In this document: one piece after another, positions 4,972-6,701 of the stretch
Layout: each line of letters opens with the position of its first letter
Numbering within the stretch: position 1 is the first letter of the stretch
NCBI GenBank assembly: GCA_021205045.1
Contig: JAJPYH010000048.1
Coordinates: 1 to 6,701 of the forward strand
DNA: 6,701 nucleotides
Reading direction: 5' to 3'
Source of the DNA: Lachnospiraceae bacterium
GTDB taxonomy: Bacteria > Bacillota > Clostridia > Lachnospirales > Lachnospiraceae
Made by a program: the position numbers and the translations under genes
The notes under the pieces: model-generated
What the model was told of the DNA's origin: nothing
Databases searched by the model: none
What the model saw: the letters and a program-made list of their open reading frames with translations, nothing else

Positions 4972-6701
4972 TTAAGATAATTCGCAGTTCTTTCGCCCAA
5001 TCAGCATCCTGACGCACAGCCCTCCTCCCTGATTTGGATAAAAACTCAGCCCATAGCCCTCCCCATAAAACAATACCAGCCGCTGGTGCAGATTTTTCAC
5101 TCCATAGCTCTCTTTCTCACTGCGAATCTGTTCCCGCAGGCTCTCGTTCATCCTCTCGCACTCCTCCTTTGTCATCCCCTTTCCATTATCCTCCACCAGG
5201 ATTTCAATGTCATTTTCGCCCGCCAGATGACCGCGAAAGCTGATATAATTGTCGTCCCTTCCCGGATCAATCCCATGGACAAAATAATTTTCTATCAGCG
5301 GCTGAAAAGAATTCCGTACAATTCCGTACTCAAGAACTTCAGTATCAATATCATAGCGAATTTTTACCTTATCTCCGTATCTGGCTTTAAACAGAGCCAG
5401 ATATCGCTGGGAAAACGCCAGCTCTTCCCCCATAGGAATAAAAGAACGAGAGCCGATGAAACCCCGGAAAATCGCAGCCGTCTGATTGATAATCTCCGCA
5501 GTTTCCGAATCCCCGTTCTGATAACAGCGGGCGGAAAACATCTCCAGAGAATTATACAGGAAATGAGGATTGAATTTTGCCTGCAGCTCCTGCAGCTCAG
5601 CTTCTTTCTGTCGCAGCTCATATTCATGAGCCCTGTCAATATTTTCCTTCAGACTTTCCGCCATGATATTGATGGAATCCGCAATCTCCTCGAAACCGCT
5701 TTGTGTGAAATCACCCTCAATACGAGTGTCCAGCTGATTCTGTCCCATTTTGCTTAAACCGGATCGTATTACCTCCACTTCCTTCCCCAGCATCCTGAGC
5801 GTGACCATGTATAAAAGAAAGGTAACCGCAAAAGCCAGTACCACAAAGCCCATAATCATAGGCGTCGCCCTGTGGGAAGCCCAAAACAGCTCCGTCCACT
5901 CCAAAGAATAGTAAATTCTGGCCCCGTTCACTGTTTCACCGGACACCTGTGTATACCGCGCATCACTCCCCTCTCCACATACCGTAAATTCTCCTTTCTC
6001 AGGCAAATCCTCCGGCAGAAAGGCTTCCCCGCCGCTAGTGAAAACACTTCTGCCGGATATGGCAATATCAAATTGCAGCGTCAACAGCTCACTGTTGGTG
6101 ACGCTGCTTTCCATCAGACTTTCTACGGAAAACCCCACCAGGATCGTCCCATCGCTCCATCCGGACGGAAGTCCGCCCGCAATGGCAATACAGTCATAGC
6201 TCTCTCCAAGAGAGGCGGCGTTCACCGTCTGCATTCCATAGATTTCCATGGTGCTTACTTTTTGCGCAAGCTCTTCCCAATAGGGAAAATCTTCCTCCAG
6301 CCACTGAATGGTAGTCTGAGACGGATAATAAATATAATTGACCTCCCGATTGTCGGAAATCAATGCTACCCAGCAGATAGCCTCGCTCCTCTTTGCAACC
6401 TCCTCCATCTGCTCCGCCAGTTTCAGCTTCTCCGTTCCCACCAGATCGGTATCTTCATTAAAATAAGAGCTCAATACCTCCTGCAAATCCTCCTGCTGAA
6501 AAATGGGCAGATAAACGCTCCAGAAATCCCCGGTCAGATCCTGCCAGGCGTCTGCAGTTCTGCTCAGCGCCATGTCAAAATCCGCCAGAAGCTCTCCCCG
6601 CCTCTGCTCATAAGCGAAATAGCAGGCCACAATACTGACAGCCAGAATGATCGCAAAGCAGCCGCTCATGAATGTCAGCGCCATCCAGTTTTTCAGAAAA
6701 T
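4972..6701 (-). CDS. Sensor histidine kinase, YesM/LytS-like class (5' end outside window)
   Basis: Residues are numbered from the ATG at 6684, but the frame stays open to the window edge (FLKNW precedes it) and no ribosome site lies before that ATG, so the true start is probably upstream. Seen: membrane segment at about 4-24, extracellular region about 25-270, second membrane segment about 274-296, HAMP-like linker about 297-350, and a charged coiled stretch 350-370. The H-box FNPHFLYNSL has its phospho-accepting His at 374. The N-box QPLIENYFVHGI (461-472), the VEDNGKGM loop (497-504) and SYGVKNLHQRL (526-536) form the HATPase_c ATP site; all key residues are present. Known: this class (His_kinase plus HATPase_c) phosphorylates AraC-type YesN-like regulators that usually control carbohydrate uptake and degradation genes. 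The extracellular region probably has a Cache-type fold, judged by its length and place only. No receiver domain is fused and no regulator gene lies between it and the lyase gene, so the partner is probably upstream. The ligand is unknown; pectin fragments are an inference from the neighbour. Confidence 0.93.
   Translation of the reverse strand, partial: FLKNWMALTFMSGCFAIILAVSIVACYFAYEQRRGELLADFDMALSRTADAWQDLTGDFWSVYLPIFQQEDLQEVLSSYFNEDTDLVGTEKLKLAEQMEEVAKRSEAICWVALISDNREVNYIYYPSQTTIQWLEEDFPYWEELAQKVSTMEIYGMQTVNAASLGESYDCIAIAGGLPSGWSDGTILVGFSVESLMESSVTNSELLTLQFDIAISGRSVFTSGGEAFLPEDLPEKGEFTVCGEGSDARYTQVSGETVNGARIYYSLEWTELFWASHRATPMIMGFVVLAFAVTFLLYMVTLRMLGKEVEVIRSGLSKMGQNQLDTRIEGDFTQSGFEEIADSINIMAESLKENIDRAHEYELRQKEAELQELQAKFNPHFLYNSLEMFSARCYQNGDSETAEIINQTAAIFRGFIGSRSFIPMGEELAFSQRYLALFKARYGDKVKIRYDIDTEVLEYGIVRNSFQPLIENYFVHGIDPGRDDNYISFRGHLAGENDIEILVEDNGKGMTKEECERMNESLREQIRSEKESYGVKNLHQRLVLFYGEGYGLSFYPNQGGGLCVRMLIGRKNCELS

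Noticed and set aside
4949..4975. Possible promoter ahead of the lyase gene: TTAACA and TATATC on the minus strand
   Set aside because: The spacer is 15 bases, shorter than optimal, and both boxes are imperfect in a very AT-rich stretch, so chance is a sufficient explanation.
5086..5757. A 223-codon plus-strand frame opposite the kinase
   Set aside because: It is antisense to the conserved H-box and ATP-binding regions of the kinase and has no domain features of its own.
6682..6684. ATG at 6684 as the true kinase start
   Set aside because: There is no ribosome site before it, the frame continues to the window edge as FLKNW, and a start there would leave almost no cytoplasmic residues before the first membrane segment.

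Overview
The window holds two genes, both on the minus strand. They look like a piece of a pectin-utilisation locus from an anaerobic Gram-positive bacterium, most likely a clostridial gut-type organism of the Lachnospiraceae. That assignment is inference. It rests on the YesM-type sensor kinase, the very large modular secreted enzyme with a Glu/Gly-rich spacer, and the moderate base composition. No sequence search was possible. No RNA genes, mobile elements or CRISPR arrays were seen.

In transcription order (high to low coordinates), 6701-4972 encodes most of a membrane sensor histidine kinase of the YesM/LytS-like class. Its 5' end runs off the window. It has two membrane segments around a large extracellular sensor region, then a HAMP linker, the FNPHFLYNSL phospho-acceptor motif and an HATPase_c domain. 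An AT-rich gap follows, with no convincing terminator. Next comes a giant secreted protein (stop at 47; probable GTG start at 4858, alternative ATG at 4906). In order it has a signal peptide, an acidic repetitive spacer, two tandem copies of a jelly-roll, lectin-like module of about 230 residues, two Ig-like modules, a rhamnogalacturonan-lyase-like region of polysaccharide lyase family 11 (PL11), and a short C-terminal tail that looks like the start of an unfinished module. Only 46 bases lie beyond the stop codon.

The likely logic is that the kinase senses an extracellular signal (possibly pectin oligosaccharides) and works with an AraC-type response regulator not seen here. The neighbouring gene then supplies a multi-domain enzyme for rhamnogalacturonan I. 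B. subtilis yesMN next to yesW/yesX is the known parallel. The points that merit a second look are the lyase's departures from the YesW pattern, the uneven conservation of the duplicated module, the in-frame repeats in the spacer, and the abrupt C-terminus with no visible surface anchor. I did not find a clearly new type of biological system.
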